Source: Adiantum capillus-veneris
Taxonomy: Eukaryota; Streptophyta; Polypodiopsida; Polypodiales; Pteridaceae
Assembly: GCA_014529385.2 (NCBI GenBank)
Contig: CM043964.1
Span: 137,277,029 to 137,341,028 of the forward strand
Direction of reading: 5' to 3'
Length of the DNA: 64,000 nt
Shown: one piece after another, positions 1 to 10,772 of the stretch
How positions within the stretch are numbered: position 1 is the stretch's first letter
Layout: every line of letters starts with the position of its first letter
The notes under the pieces: model-generated
Told to the model about the DNA's origin: nothing
What the model saw: the letters and a program-made list of their open reading frames with translations, nothing else
Databases searched by the model: none
Program-made: the position numbers and the translations under genes

Positions 1-31
<31 letters not shown>
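1..31. repeat. (GA)n microsatellite
   Basis: Dinucleotide GA tract at the left edge of the window; it may continue outside it. Confidence 0.95.
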
Positions 32-35
<4 letters not shown>

Positions 36-534
36 AATCATCCTTGGAGGTCAAGTATGACCTATGGGACCAAAGCTACATGTGATGTAGTATGTATGGG
101 ATTGATTACTTGAGTGTCAACTCCTTCTTGAGTTGGAGAAACTTGACATCTGACAATTGACTCACACTTCCAAAATCTAGATCAAGGTGTCTTGCATCTA
201 GTATTATGGATTGTGTCCGTGGATATGAAGAACTAATAAGTCCCTCATTCTTGCACAAATGGCGTGCATCTATTTGTCAAAATGTTAATCACCTCCATAA
301 TCTCATGGAAAATAAAGAGGCCCTCCTACACCCCATTCTCTTCCTAATGTCTCTCTCATAGTTTTCCTACCTCAACATATTGCAAGGAGACGATGTCTTG
401 ATAAAAGATGTGAGTTACATAATAGTTTTTTGCATATAAATTAGCAGTTAGTTATAAGAAATTGCAAAGATACAATGCTTGTAGTTCTACAAGTATGGTA
501 ATAATATGATGGTGGATACCTATAGAACCGTATA

Positions 535-538
<4 letters not shown>
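32..538. other. Unassigned non-coding stretch
   Basis: No reading frame with recognisable similarity, no LTR end or tRNA-type primer site seen. AT-rich and probably decayed repeat DNA. Confidence 0.5.

Positions 539-565
<27 letters not shown>
539..565 (+). repeat. Poly-G tract (27 G)
   Basis: An uninterrupted run of 27 G on the + strand directly before the LTR-A gag remnant. Runs this long can form G-quadruplexes and are prone to length error in sequencing and assembly. Confidence 0.95.
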
Positions 566-639
566 TCCATGTGCTGGAACCGATTATGTCAACCCACAAT
601 GGCCTAGCATTATCACCAAAGTCATCCACCACTCTATGG

Positions 640-866
640 TTTCTTCAAGGATCAATTTTCGACAATGGGCGAGAAGAAATTTCAAGCCCATGGAAAACAA
701 GGATCAAAATGAAGCTAAAAGGAAGAGAAATGCTCAAAACACTTCCCAAGGCAACAACAACACCAACAACAATGAGGTTCCTTTTGAAATCATTGAGGGA
801 AGACCTAAAAGTTCCTTCCTACTTACTAGGTACATGGGAAGCTCTTCACCGCTAAAGAGTATAGTC
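640..866 (+). pseudogene. Ty3/gypsy (LTR-A family) gag linker remnant
   Basis: The + frame here reads a lysine/asparagine-rich linker (motif PMENKDQNEAKRKRNAQN followed by an Asn-rich run). The same linker occurs just before the zinc knuckle in the minus-strand gag at about 3230-3340, with similar order and spacing of Met-Glu, Lys/Arg-rich and Asn-rich parts. It is therefore a piece of gag, not a host gene. It joins almost directly to integrase sequence at about 870, so everything from the zinc knuckle to the middle of integrase is missing. Homology to the other copy is by eye; the exact join is uncertain. Confidence 0.55.
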
Positions 867-869
867 GAG

Positions 870-1433
870 ACCTACAATAATATTTTCAAAAGATTAAGGA
901 GGCTATATCCATCTCTCAACAAAGACAAAGGGTTTTTATTGACAAGCACAGAAGGGCCTTAGACTTCATGGAAAATGATTGGGTCCTACTCAAGTTTCCC
1001 AAGGCTTGATTGAGGCAAACTATGGGGAAAAATACTACGGGCCACCAAAAATATTATGCTAAATTAGCAAAAAGATACTATGGTCCTTTCCAAATCTTAA
1101 AACCAATCAACAAGATGGCATATCAACTCAGGTTGACCAACCATTGGCTCATTCACAATGCTTTTCATGTGAGCCTACTCAAGCCTGACAAAGCCGAACC
1201 ACAAAAAAAACAAATAATTGAGGACCCGCCAGAGATCGAAGATAAAGAAGAGGTGATGCGGCTTGAATCGATTCTTTGACATGAAGACAAGGTACTAAGA
1301 CATGGTAAGATTATCCAACGGTATCTTATTAGATTTAAAACCTATCCTTTTGAAGATGCTAGATGGATGCAAGGAACACAGCTTAAGGATAGTATGAACC
1401 TTGTCAATGCTTACAATGCAACACTAGAGTAAG
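870..1433 (+). pseudogene. Ty3/gypsy integrase C-terminus plus chromodomain remnant
   Basis: Three blocks in order. At 870-1007 is the integrase tail typical of chromoviruses (QQRQRVFIDKHRRALDF). At 1030-1200 comes KRYYGPFQILKPINKMAYQL and then HNAFHVSLLKP. At about 1280-1400 is a chromodomain with YLIRFKTYPFEDARWM, matching the family pattern YLVKWKGYP.EDATWE. Integrase joins cDNA to host DNA, and the chromodomain is thought to guide it to marked chromatin. At least two in-frame stops (after FPKA near 1007 and TGA at about 1277) and the lack of the DDE core make it non-functional. It lies upstream of an LTR-A copy in the same orientation, so it is read as the 3' end of that element. Confidence 0.85.
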
Positions 1434-1779
1434 CAAATGTAAATGATGTCTAAATGAGCATTGTTTTTGTCTTATAAGATAATTCCTCTTTTGTGCACAA
1501 ATTTAATACTATGCATGCTTGGAATCATGTTTGTGATGACGACATCACTCAAACACCAAGTAGAATTTGTCACTCTACTTTGGCAGTATGATATGGACTA
1601 AAGAGCAGACATGCTTGCGGTAGCTAAGTCTCCCAAGCACCAAATGGACTAGTCATCCATTCTGGAATGATGTTGTAGGCTGAAAAGGGATCCTCTACCC
1701 ATTAAGAAACGTAGACTAATGACTAAGACTTTATCTCTTCTACCTCATAGTCGAGGACAACTATGGTTTCAAGAGAGAG
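1434..1779. other. Interval between chromodomain remnant and LTR
   Basis: No coding similarity. In an intact element this stretch would hold the 3' untranslated region, polypurine tract and start of the 3' LTR. I could not find a clear LTR start, so the LTR at 1780 appears 5'-truncated. Confidence 0.4.
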
Positions 1780-1845
1780 GTAATGGGGGGGGGGGTCGAC
1801 CAAGCATGAGAGGGGGGGATGATTTGGAAATCCTTGTTCTCATTA

Positions 1846-1933
<88 letters not shown>

Positions 1934-2565
1934 TGATGGTGTGAAGCAAAGAACTCCATCTCCTTCTCCAAGCTTGAGAAGTTGAGAGCCTACACCAACA
2001 ACTCTTGGCTATGGAATGCAAACTCAACCAAGAGCCAAGCTTCAATGGCATGCTCATCTTCTTTACCATCTATATTACTATGCTAAGCTAAGCTACAAGA
2101 GTAATCTATGGTGAGGAAGGTACTTCTTTCTTGTATGTTACTTCTTCTTCCTATTCCCTACCCTCATTCCCTGCTAGCTCTCTCCACCTTTGAAGGTGTT
2201 TGAGGTCTTGGGACTAAGGCCGGGGACAAGTTAATGCTTTCATTAAGTTGATTAAGGGTGCATGAAGTAGCAAGCTTTCCATCTTCATTGCATCGATCAG
2301 GTCTTAAGGAACACAAAGATTGTATTGTACCAAGTCTCTCATTATGGGAATCTATAATACAAAAGCCTTTTGGAGGGGGGAGAGACTCCAAGTAAATCAG
2401 GTACTCAACTGTTTTCAAGTTCTCTAATTCTCTCTCTTGCAAAATATTGTTCATGCCAAGCTAATTAGGTATAATGAATATGTTGCTATCTATCATCAAG
2501 TCTTCTCTTTATGCTCTTGAAGAATTTTCTTAAAAATGATCACTATAGTTATTTTAATTCTGATA
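1780..2565 (+). repeat. LTR-A copy 1 (3' LTR, 5'-truncated)
   Basis: Sequence from the GGGGGTCGACCAAG motif onward matches, in + orientation, the LTR at 61679-63271 and, inverted, those at 4356-5817 and 55985-57523. Shared landmarks are GCCTACACCAACAACTCTTG, the motif TTTGAAGGTGTTTGAGGTCT and CATGCCAAGCTAATTAGG. Similarity to the intact LTR fades near 2565, where the opposed gag-protease remnant begins. The upstream half carrying the ATTGG/CCAAT pairs is missing. Confidence 0.75.
1846..1931. repeat. Compound (CT)n(CA)n microsatellite
   Basis: (TC)n at 1846-1870 runs directly into (CA)n at 1871-1931, inside LTR-A copy 1. It yields meaningless His-Thr or Cys-Val frames on both strands. Confidence 0.95.
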
Positions 2566-2584
2566 CATTAGGACCTGTTTTGGA

Positions 2585-3062
2585 TTATTTGACAAAAATC
2601 ATGTACGCAAGAACTGAGCTTTTCATTGATTTGTCAAAAGTAGGAGAATTTACAAGTGGTATGGTACAACCAAGCTCATTAGCATCTATGTACGTGTTCT
2701 TTTCCCTGTACTTGAAATGCAACTGTCTTTCAAGGATTTTCACATTAACAGCCATACATTCAAACCATGGTGCCCCTAGGATGACATCTTGATGCTTGAG
2801 AGGAGAGATGAAGAAATCTTCTTTGCCAACATAGCCTTGGACATGAAGCCTCAATTGCCCAATCAAGGGAGTAACAATGGCTTCTTGCCCCCTTGAAGGC
2901 TCCATCGACTACAACAACATCTCCCATATCATGAGCTTGAATGCCTAATTTGGTGGCCAACTCCGTGGATATGAAATTGTGAGTAGAGCCAGGGTCAAAC
3001 AGGATGAAGGCATCATGCTCCCTTACTTTCCCCAAGCATAGGAGAGAGGTGATCATTTGCAA
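2585..3062 (-). pseudogene. Ty3/gypsy (LTR-A family) aspartic protease remnant
   Basis: On the minus strand the frame reads ILFDPGSTHNFIS followed by about 35 residues and then a second block ending in DVILGAPWFECM. DPGST in place of the usual D[ST]G[AS] keeps the catalytic Asp and matches retropepsins of plant chromoviruses. The ILGAPWF block corresponds to ILGMDWL of the family. A retropepsin cleaves the gag-pol polyprotein. A frameshift near 2890 splits the two blocks. No reverse transcriptase follows: the sequence runs into the opposed LTR at 2565. It lies downstream of gag in the same orientation. Confidence 0.85.
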
Positions 3063-3128
3063 TGAGCATCCTCTTTTGTCTTTGATTGTGGAAGCTCTAG
3101 GAGTCTCATTGTGGGCATTTCTTTTGGG

Positions 3129-3931
3129 GCAAGAACGATAGCCATGTCCTTGCCGCCCACACTTAAAGCATTTGTGGTCCTTATGAAAAGGTTCTAGCTC
3201 TTCAAGAAAGAGTTTATTTTTTCCTTTGTAAACTCCTTTCTCCTTGGACTGATTGTTGTTGTTGTTGTTTTTGGAGTTATCCTGGGAAGAGTTTTGGGCA
3301 TTTTTCTTCCCCTTTGCATCATTTCAATCTTTTTTTCCATGGGGTTGGCATTCATTTTAGCCTCTTGTTGTAACCTATAAATTGATACGCAAAGCCTGGA
3401 TTAGTTTGGTGATAGAAACAGGCCAATGGGAGTTGACATAGTCGGCCATTTCTCCAGGTGTGTGAGCCATTTCTCCAAGTAATCCCGCACAATTTTTTTA
3501 TTTTGCTCGACAAAGTCTATCTTTTGAAAGGCAGAAGCCTTGAGATGTAAATCCCAAAACTTGTCCACATTTTTGCGGATAGACTCATTGGGGAGCAGCT
3601 TCAAACTCCACCATTCAGTAAGCACTTTGTCCTTTGCATTGCTTGCAAGGAATTCATGATGGAAACTCGTAGAGTTTTCCATGTCTTTGGGGCTTCGCCG
3701 TTGCCATGAAGGCTACTCCACCATTGACAAGATTTTGGAAGTGCATAGCTACATGATGTAGCTTGGAGGAATTTGTGAAGCCCTCAACTCCAAAGGCCAC
3801 ATCAAATTGCTGGATGAAGGCCAAGTAGGGTTTCCCATAGCTGGTTGCAACCTAGTAACAAGATAATTAACTAACATGGGGGCATCATCATTAGCACCTT
3901 CATGTGAAAAATCAAAGTTGTCAATATTCAT
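3129..3931 (-). pseudogene. Ty3/gypsy (LTR-A family) gag with CCHC zinc knuckle
   Basis: Minus-strand gag remnant. From the 5' side it has a capsid-like segment (WWSLKLLPNESIRKNVDKFW, about 3540-3610), a Lys/Asn-rich linker (about 3230-3340), and a zinc knuckle CFKCGRQGHGYRSC at 3170-3129 with CX2CX4HX4C spacing. Gag forms the particle, and the knuckle binds element RNA. Several frameshifts and stops break the frame. It sits between the PBS at 4343-4354 and the protease, the normal order. Confidence 0.8.
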
Positions 3932-4342
3932 TCTACTCTCTTGGCTATTTTCAATCGTGCTAATTAACTTATATATTAATTACTTTGTGCTTTGGTACCC
4001 TCAAAAACCTTAGTTGCTACTCTTCTTTACCTTTGAAAATTAGTTCTCAAGTAGCCACACCCGTGGTTTAGAGACTGTTGATTGCAAAGACTAGTGGAGA
4101 GGGTCTAAGATTGCTTGGCCTATTATGGTTCTTGTTGAGCTTTCTAATATCTCAATAATGGTTAAGCGAAAGGCAAGCCCCAAGAGACTCCATTATTAAG
4201 ATTATAGTTCCCAACGGTGTACCTCAAAATAAGTCCTTTTCAACCAAGATCCATGTCCTAGTTACCCTATTACCATGAACTTCCAACCTTTCATGGACAA
4301 CTTAAGGACCTCTCTTCTTAAGTAAAAAAAGAGAAACCAATA

Positions 4343-4354
4343 GCTCTGATACCA
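4343..4354 (-). other. Primer-binding site, initiator-Met tRNA
   Basis: Minus strand TGGTATCAGAGC, the complement of the 3' end of plant initiator-Met tRNA, one base after the LTR end (TTACA at 4360-4356). It fixes the orientation of the element as minus and its 5' LTR as 4356-5817. Confidence 0.9.
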
Positions 4355-5202
4355 ATGTAATGGAAATAACCTATAAACATTGAGAATAGAGCAATTAAGA
4401 GAACTATAATAAGAATATTTTTGAGACTACTTTGAGAGCATAGAGGGTGAACTTAATTAGTGGTACTAACACAAACATTATACCTAATTAACTTGGCATG
4501 AAAAATACTTTTGCAAGAGATAGAATAAAAGAACATGACAATAGTTGAGGACCGGATTTATGTGGAGCCGGTCCCTCCTCCAATAGGCTTTTGTATTATA
4601 GATTCTCCCATAAAGAGAGACTTGATATAATACAATCTTTGGGTTCCTTGAGACCTAGGTGATGCAATGAAGATGGAGAACTTCATGCATCACAAGCATA
4701 ACATAAAACTTGTAAAAGCATTAACCATCCCCAGTCTCAGTCCCAAGGCCTCAAACACCTTTGACGGTAGAGAGAGCTAGCGGGGAATGAGGATAGGGAA
4801 GAGGAAGAAGAAGTAACATACAAGAAAGATATAGCTCCTCACTTATTATCACTCTTCTTGCAGAGGATTTGCATTCCATAGCCAAAAGTTTGGTGTAGGC
4901 TCTCAACTTCTCAACAAGCTTGGAGAAGGAGATGGAGTTCTTGCACTTGGCACTTCACACAATGAGAGTGTGTCTGAGTGTGTGGGAAAGAGTATACCTT
5001 GCAAGAAATCCCCCTCCTTGCTTGGGTCAACCCCCTCTTCTAGCTCATGCATGAAGCTCATTGGCCCTCTCAAGCCTAGCCAAGCACAAGTTTGGGTCCA
5101 TTCACGCAGTAGGGGTAGTATTTGAACAAGTGTCCTCCTTTCCCCTTTGAGAGAGAGGACTTGATAAATGCTTAAACAATGAATTTAATTAGCTAAAATA
5201 TT

Positions 5203-5229
5203 ATTGGACCCCTTTAGAGGCCAACCAAT
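5203..5229. promoter_or_regulatory. Inverted CCAAT-box pair in LTR-A
   Basis: ATTGG at 5203-5207 and CCAAT at 5225-5229, start-to-start distance 22. This is the same arrangement and spacing as in the LTR-A copies at 56.6-57.0 and 62.1-62.5 kb. CCAAT boxes bind NF-Y; a role in this LTR is inference. Confidence 0.45.
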
Positions 5230-5407
5230 AAACTTTAGGCACCTATGAGGATAACATCATGTGTCCTTGTTGCTTCTTTAGGGTAGGCTTTCCTTGTGCG
5301 AGGGTGTGTGTGTTCTATCTCATGCCTCTACAATTAGGGATCACCTACCCATGAGTACGGATATTGGTTGACTTTGGAAACAGCTTAAGTCCCTCGAGCA
5401 CCTTAAT

Positions 5408-5507
5408 CACCTTAGTCAACAAGCACAACAAGCACCTTAGTCAACAAGCATGACAAGCACCTTAGTCAACAAGCACGACAAGTACCTTAGTCAAGAAGCA
5501 TGACAAG
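5408..5507. repeat. 25-bp minisatellite, 4 units
   Basis: Four units close to CACCTTAGTCAACAAGCACG plus ACAAG. The fourth starts TACC and has AAGAAGC for AACAAGC. It is inside LTR-A copy 2 and is not seen in the other LTR-A copies. Confidence 0.9.
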
Positions 5508-5817
5508 AACCTCAATCTTGGGCCGGGTTCCAACCTCAAGCACAACCCTAGCTTGCCTAAGGTCTAAGGACTTTTAACACTAACCTTTGGAGGCCTTTAA
5601 TGAAGTTAACCCTAAGGTCTTTAAGGTCCATTAGCTAGCATTTCTCTTTGATAGACCATCTCTCATTTGGACCGTTTTAACTTTGGTCCCGTGTTGAGAT
5701 AGATCCATAAGCACATATCTATATTCTAACCCTTGTTCCCGTTTATTCTCCCATATTAAATGATCAGTTCAATATGAGAAAATATTTTGGGTTGGTTAGA
5801 TATTATATTTTATGACA

Positions 5818-7324
5818 GGGAATGTGGCTACATGATGCCTCTCTAGCAATGACTTGCTAGAAAATTTCTTCTTAACCTCTCATATTGACTCCTCTTCAAG
5901 CTAATAGGGTGGCAATTCCTAGAGTTTTAGCTTCATTGTCTTTCTATTTGGTGCTTTCGACAAACTTTACATTGATCCTGAATTCAATATATAGGAATTT
6001 GTTATTAGGTACACTTCAAGATTGAAATTCCTTGTGATGTCCCATTTGAGTTGTGATTTATGAAATTCAAGTTTGAAACCAAAAATTTACTTCTAAAAGC
6101 CATAAAAGCAAAATGCAATCAACAAAAAATCATTATAGCAAAATAATTACATCTGAGATAATAAGCACGCTTATTATCTAGGGCATGATTTTGGCTTCAA
6201 GGTTGGACTTTGGTTGTGCACATGGGTTATATGCATTGAAAATGTGCGAAATTTGTCTTTTGGGGACATTTTGAATGCATGAATGCAATTTTAGAGCCAT
6301 TTTTTGTTTGGAAGTGCTGGTGCGAATTCTTGGGATGTCCAATTTGTCCCAAAATTAATGTGTAGGCTTGTGATAACATAATGAAGCTGACGGTGACAAA
6401 AATTTTCAAAGCTAGGCGTATTCTAACATCAGAGACAATAAGCGCACTTATTATGTATGTTACCATTTTTCCAATATTTTTGTAGTTTTTTTTCATGCGG
6501 TGGTTGACCATCATGTCCCAAATCCTTGAATGTGATTTTGCAAATTTTTGGGTTTGTGAGTGTTTTCTTGGGCTAAAATTTGATATCTAGAACCACGAGT
6601 GCGTTTTAATGGGAACAAAGTGAAACTGGTTTTGTGCTTTTTGTGGGTTTGGGGATGTGATGCGGCATGTAAAAAAGATCTATGATGAAAAATGCAAGTT
6701 GGGCCTAGAGATAATAAGTGCGCTTATTACCCCTGCAAAAATTTAACCAATCTGACTTTTAGTGACTCACACTTGTCCTATAGGTCTAGTAAGTAATTTT
6801 GTAGCCCCTTCTTGAACGTATTTTGATCCCCTTACGTTGTTCTCTTGATTCGGTTCTCTAACTCTAGTGGTTTTTTCCTCCACACTTGGATGTGGTCATT
6901 TTCTTCAATCTAGGCTTATAAACATGTCCCATAGGTTGTAGAAAGCTGCCTTGTCAAGTTTTGTCCTGCTCAAAGTATGATCATGGGTAAAAATGATGCT
7001 TTGTAGCCCTCCAAGCCGATTTCTAATGCCATGGGCCCCAAATGGTATTTTCTTTCATTCCCAGGTCTAGGTATATTGCTTATAGCACCTATGGGGAAGC
7101 CTCCTATGAAGGTAGAACTCGAGCCCGACACCGGGAAAATTTGGGCTTATTATCTATAGACCCTCTTGGACTTCGATGAAATCACCACCTAAGCTTGTGG
7201 AAATGTTTTATATGTCTATGCTATATTCCCCATCAAATTTGGTTAAGTTTGGTGTATCAGAACAAACGCTATAATCATTTTTGCATTTGTTCTTTGGTGG
7301 GAAGTTTCTACTAACTTAGATTTT
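5818..7324. other. Non-coding DNA with three phased palindromes
   Basis: No coding similarity. Palindromes lie at 6157-6178 (10-base arms GATAATAAGC/GCTTATTATC around AC), 6437-6452 (AATAAG/CTTATT) and 6712-6729 (TAATAAG/CTTATTA), with centres 277 and 276 apart. The arrangement recalls the leader of the gypsy element at 39.5-46.7 kb, so this may be a decayed leader of a related element. I could not find an LTR or PBS to prove it. Confidence 0.5.
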
Positions 7325-7382
7325 TTTTGGAGTACCCCGACACCGTATGCTCATTTTGGAGTACCCCAACACCGTATAGTCA
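7325..7382. repeat. 29-bp tandem duplication
   Basis: Two adjacent units of the form TTTTGGAGTACCCC then R then ACACCGTAT. Unit 1 is 7325-7353 and unit 2 is 7354-7382, differing at three bases. Confidence 0.9.
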
Positions 7383-9801
7383 TTTAAACAAGCTTGTTAG
7401 TAGGTTAGGAACTTACCCCTCATATCTTGTGTGAGACTATGCACCATAGAATCTGCTAAGAATTGTTGAATGTGCGGTAAAAGAAGCCTCCGAGAGCTCT
7501 CTCCAAGAATTCACTAGTGAGAATGGGACTATTTTTGTCCTAAATGGACTATACATACCTAGTCTTCCCTACTCACATTCAAAAATTTCTTCGTTTGGAC
7601 TTCGATTACCCTGTTTTTGAAGATTTTGTAGAATCAAGTCTCGTAGATCTAATTTAGGCCTCTCCATCACCATCATCAAAATTAGACCAACTTTAACATA
7701 CTTGTTTGCCTCTTCTTCTTAATCACCAAGGTACCTTCCATTTTTTCACTTGAGTTTGTTCACTATTTATTTATTATTTTTTTATCTTTTTATCAAGAAA
7801 ATTAAAGAAAAGTTATAAAACCAATCTAAAAGATAGAAAATAAATACAAAAATATCTAAACATATATAAATACTACACTTCACCATATTTTTGCAGATTA
7901 CTCCATTTTGATCATTTTTTAGGCAAAAATATGCAAAAAGAGTAATATTTCTAATATTGTTGGATTTTTCTTAATATTTACATTGTTTACACACACCTAG
8001 TGGTTATCATATTATATGCTCTTCATTTTCTTTTGTAAGGTACTTGATTTTTTATCAATAAATTTTTCTGCTACTCAAGGTCCTTATTCTAAATTTTGGA
8101 GCATTCTTAAGTGTATGAATAATTAGGGATTTATTCAAGATAATCGGTTCTAAAATGAGACATTGTATGTGCAAGTTATGTTAATTTTGTGCTTTATATC
8201 TTAAGGAATAAAAGAAAGGTTTTGAAGGCCTAAAGAAAAGTGGGTCTTGAATATTTTGTGGCTCTCGGATAATCAAGAGAAAAGGACTCCAAAAAGGGAG
8301 GCCGATGTGAACTCATAGCTAAAACCAGAGGCCGCCTATAGTTGACTACGTGAAAATTAGTGATGCAAGATACTTGCAAGCCAAAAATAGTGATACATGA
8401 GGTGAGAATCCGAAAATCATGTGCTAAGTAATACACCCTGAAAGCCTATAAAAGGAGGTAGAGCACATCATCTTGACAGTAACCCCCTTCACCTCCCCCC
8501 CTCCCCACACGACTCCCTCCAAGGTGACCGACCAAGGCATAATCCTTTGCAATGAGGCTATGAAGGCTTTATTGGCATCGTTGGCTGCATGCAAGGGACA
8601 TCTGTTTACCAAGACCCAAAACTTCTTGGGAGGTTATTCTTCCCAGTACTGTTTTGATCGGAGAGTACTTAACACCAAGGTAGATCACCATTGAGCCAAA
8701 TCCACTTCTTGTCTGTATCCTCAAAAGAATATGGTGTTAAGCTTGAGCTTTTTGTCTGCCTAAGCTAAACCATCTGAAAAATAAGTATATAAATGAACCT
8801 CTAGGATTAGCTAAGCATGCATGTATGTGGATGTATTATGGGTGCATGCACTAATAATTAGGGAGTAAAATTCATTTCTTTTGTGATTTCATTTACCTCA
8901 ATCACCCTCCATGTTGTTATTACTCCTCTTAAAATACCATTCTTCCAATCACTTTGGTTTCCTTCCTACATAAGGATATGTAGGTGATAAGAGGTGCTCC
9001 TAGATAAAGTGATGCATAAAACTCTCATTAGAGTCATATTCTTATGCAATTCTTAATTTGAAAAGTCAATTGTCAATTTTTGCCTTGTTCATACATAAGT
9101 TAACCTTAGTATAAGATGCCTAGGATGCCCTAAATCAACCAAGAAGGTGATTATCATCACAAGAGACAAGCATGTGTTTTCATGAATTAAGTTGAAAGAA
9201 TTGTTTGGAAAAAGAGCTATTTGATCTAGGGTAAACTTGTTTGATAACTTTGAAAAGTTGTCCCTAGAAAAGGAAGTTATTGATAGGGCATGCTCTTACC
9301 AGATGGAGCTCGCATTTAGCGGGAGGAAATACTCTGGCTAGTGGAGAATAATCTATGGTTATCATCACTTGCATCTCCTAGCGAGCGAGTATATCTAGCG
9401 GCTACTAGCAACAAGGAAAGTTTTGTTTGCCTGCTTCACGGCTAGCAAATAGAAAAACCTTTCCAAAGGCTCTGTTGGGGTAGATAAAGAAAGTCCACGT
9501 TTAGCGGCAAACTCATAATTTTGAATAATAAGTTTTAGTAAAATATGAGAGTGTCTTCATTATCCCTTGTTTGAGGAATAATTGTTTGGGTGACGTTTGA
9601 AGGCTGTATAAAAGAACCTGTGCCCAAAATTTATGAAGTAGCCCTGATTCTATATGTAAAACAATGTGGTAGTAATTTAGAAACAAGAGGAATGGGTAAG
9701 TGGGTGTGGAAAATGGAAGATTAGTACCCAAAGGGAACTATGTCTACAGATGGATGGACCTGATTAGTAAGAAACTTTTCACAAGTCTACATGGTAGTTA
9801 A
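7383..9801. other. Unassigned non-coding stretch
   Basis: No recognisable gene or element. A TATA-like TATAAAAGG at 8447-8455, preceded by a short AT-rich stretch and followed by a pyrimidine-rich segment (8490-8525), resembles an LTR promoter, but no LTR ends, PBS or repeat partner were seen. The short frames here have no family features. Confidence 0.4.
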
Positions 9802-9999
9802 TGATAAGTCTCATATCACATCTAGGACTTTATGAATGGTAGTCTACCTCCTTAACATGGGGAAAAAGGCGTTGTTTATAGATGCTAGGTATTTCAATGA
9901 CATTTTATTTTTGGAATATAGGATTTAGCTCCTATTATAACCTTTGGATTATCGACTTGGCTTTTGATGTACGACCCTTGTAAGGTTGGAAACCTTACA
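9802..9999 (+). repeat. Short LTR-like sequence ending at a PBS
   Basis: Ends CTTACA at 9999, two bases before TGGTATCAGAGC. The text resembles short LTRs of small copia-type or TRIM elements. The start at TGATAAG (9802) is a guess, and no second LTR was seen in the window. Confidence 0.4.
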
Positions 10000-10001
10000 A
10001 T

Positions 10002-10013
10002 TGGTATCAGAGC
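10002..10013 (+). other. Primer-binding site, initiator-Met tRNA
   Basis: Perfect TGGTATCAGAGC on the + strand, two bases after a CA-terminated LTR-like sequence. The downstream 10014-10772 shows no coding domain, so the element it primed is lost or non-coding. Confidence 0.7.
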
Positions 10014-10772
10014 TTCAGGTTTATTTTGCATTATTCTTGGGGTTGATTTCACAAATACATAGATTGACATTGTATTCTGTTTGTTTTGTAGCACAAATTT
10101 ATGGACACCAGCTATTTAATTATCTTTAAATCAATGTATCACACTGCTCATCAATCACCAAACTTCAAATTCCAAGCTAAAGTGTTCCTTATTTGTAACA
10201 AGATTTTTGCACCCTCTATGTAAGTTTTGACCCACCTAACACATGATCACATACAACATTGGGTTTGTGAATCAACCTTTTCCATCCAAGCACGTCACAT
10301 TGAACACTTGGAAATTGACATACACCAAATCAAGTGGACTGAAGACTTGAACTTGACCTTGGGCATCACTATGATAAAAAAATGCCTATCATGTGGGTTT
10401 AAACATAGGGATTACTTAATTCTATATTTTCTCACATGTTAGGGGTACCATCGCAACATAGCTCCAATGACCAACAATAATTGTCAATCCAGAGGGATGA
10501 GCTACGCGGCTAGGGCATGGAAACACTCACCAACTGGTGAGCTAATCATGGCAACACGAATGGCGACTCTATGATGTGAGCTTCTTGGCCTATGGAGGAA
10601 CTAGGCCACAAAGATTGGAAATCTCCACATACACTTCTCTTCACCTCAAATCAGCCCAATCACACACACTAACGATTGTAACAATGCACACATCACTAAT
10701 CCCATCATGCAACACACTAATCACAAGTCCACACACATAGATCTATTGAGCATCCACACTCCAATCAAACAT
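10014..10772. other. Unassigned non-coding stretch
   Basis: AC-rich non-coding DNA. It may include the remaining 3' part of the Sirevirus-like LTR that follows, since only the 586 bp from 10773 are shared with the right copy. Confidence 0.35.

Larger units (their letters stand above)
4356..5817 (-). repeat. LTR-A copy 2 (5' LTR of minus-strand gypsy element)
   Basis: 1,462 bp with TGTCA at the 5' end (minus strand, 5817) and TTACA at the 3' end (4356), directly followed by the initiator-Met PBS. It shares long blocks with the three other LTR-A copies in the window. It contains a 25-bp minisatellite (5408-5507) and one ATTGG/CCAAT pair at 5203-5229. It is the best-delimited LTR of this family here. 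The outer neighbour is GGGAA; no matching target duplication could be found because the 3' end of the element is lost. Confidence 0.85.

Noticed and set aside
5408-5507. CRISPR-like array
   Set aside because: Units are directly adjacent with no spacers, and the context is a plant LTR.
640-5817. One LTR-A element with an inverted 3' half
   Set aside because: Both the + and - parts contain the gag linker, so two copies are needed.
6227-6514. A 95-codon minus-strand frame as a gene
   Set aside because: It runs through the palindrome-bearing leader-like repeat, has no conserved features and biased AT-rich composition.
8473-8694. Short + frame after a TATA-like box (8447) as a small gene
   Set aside because: No recognisable domain, low-complexity Pro/Ser start, and no supporting signal beyond the TATA-like word.
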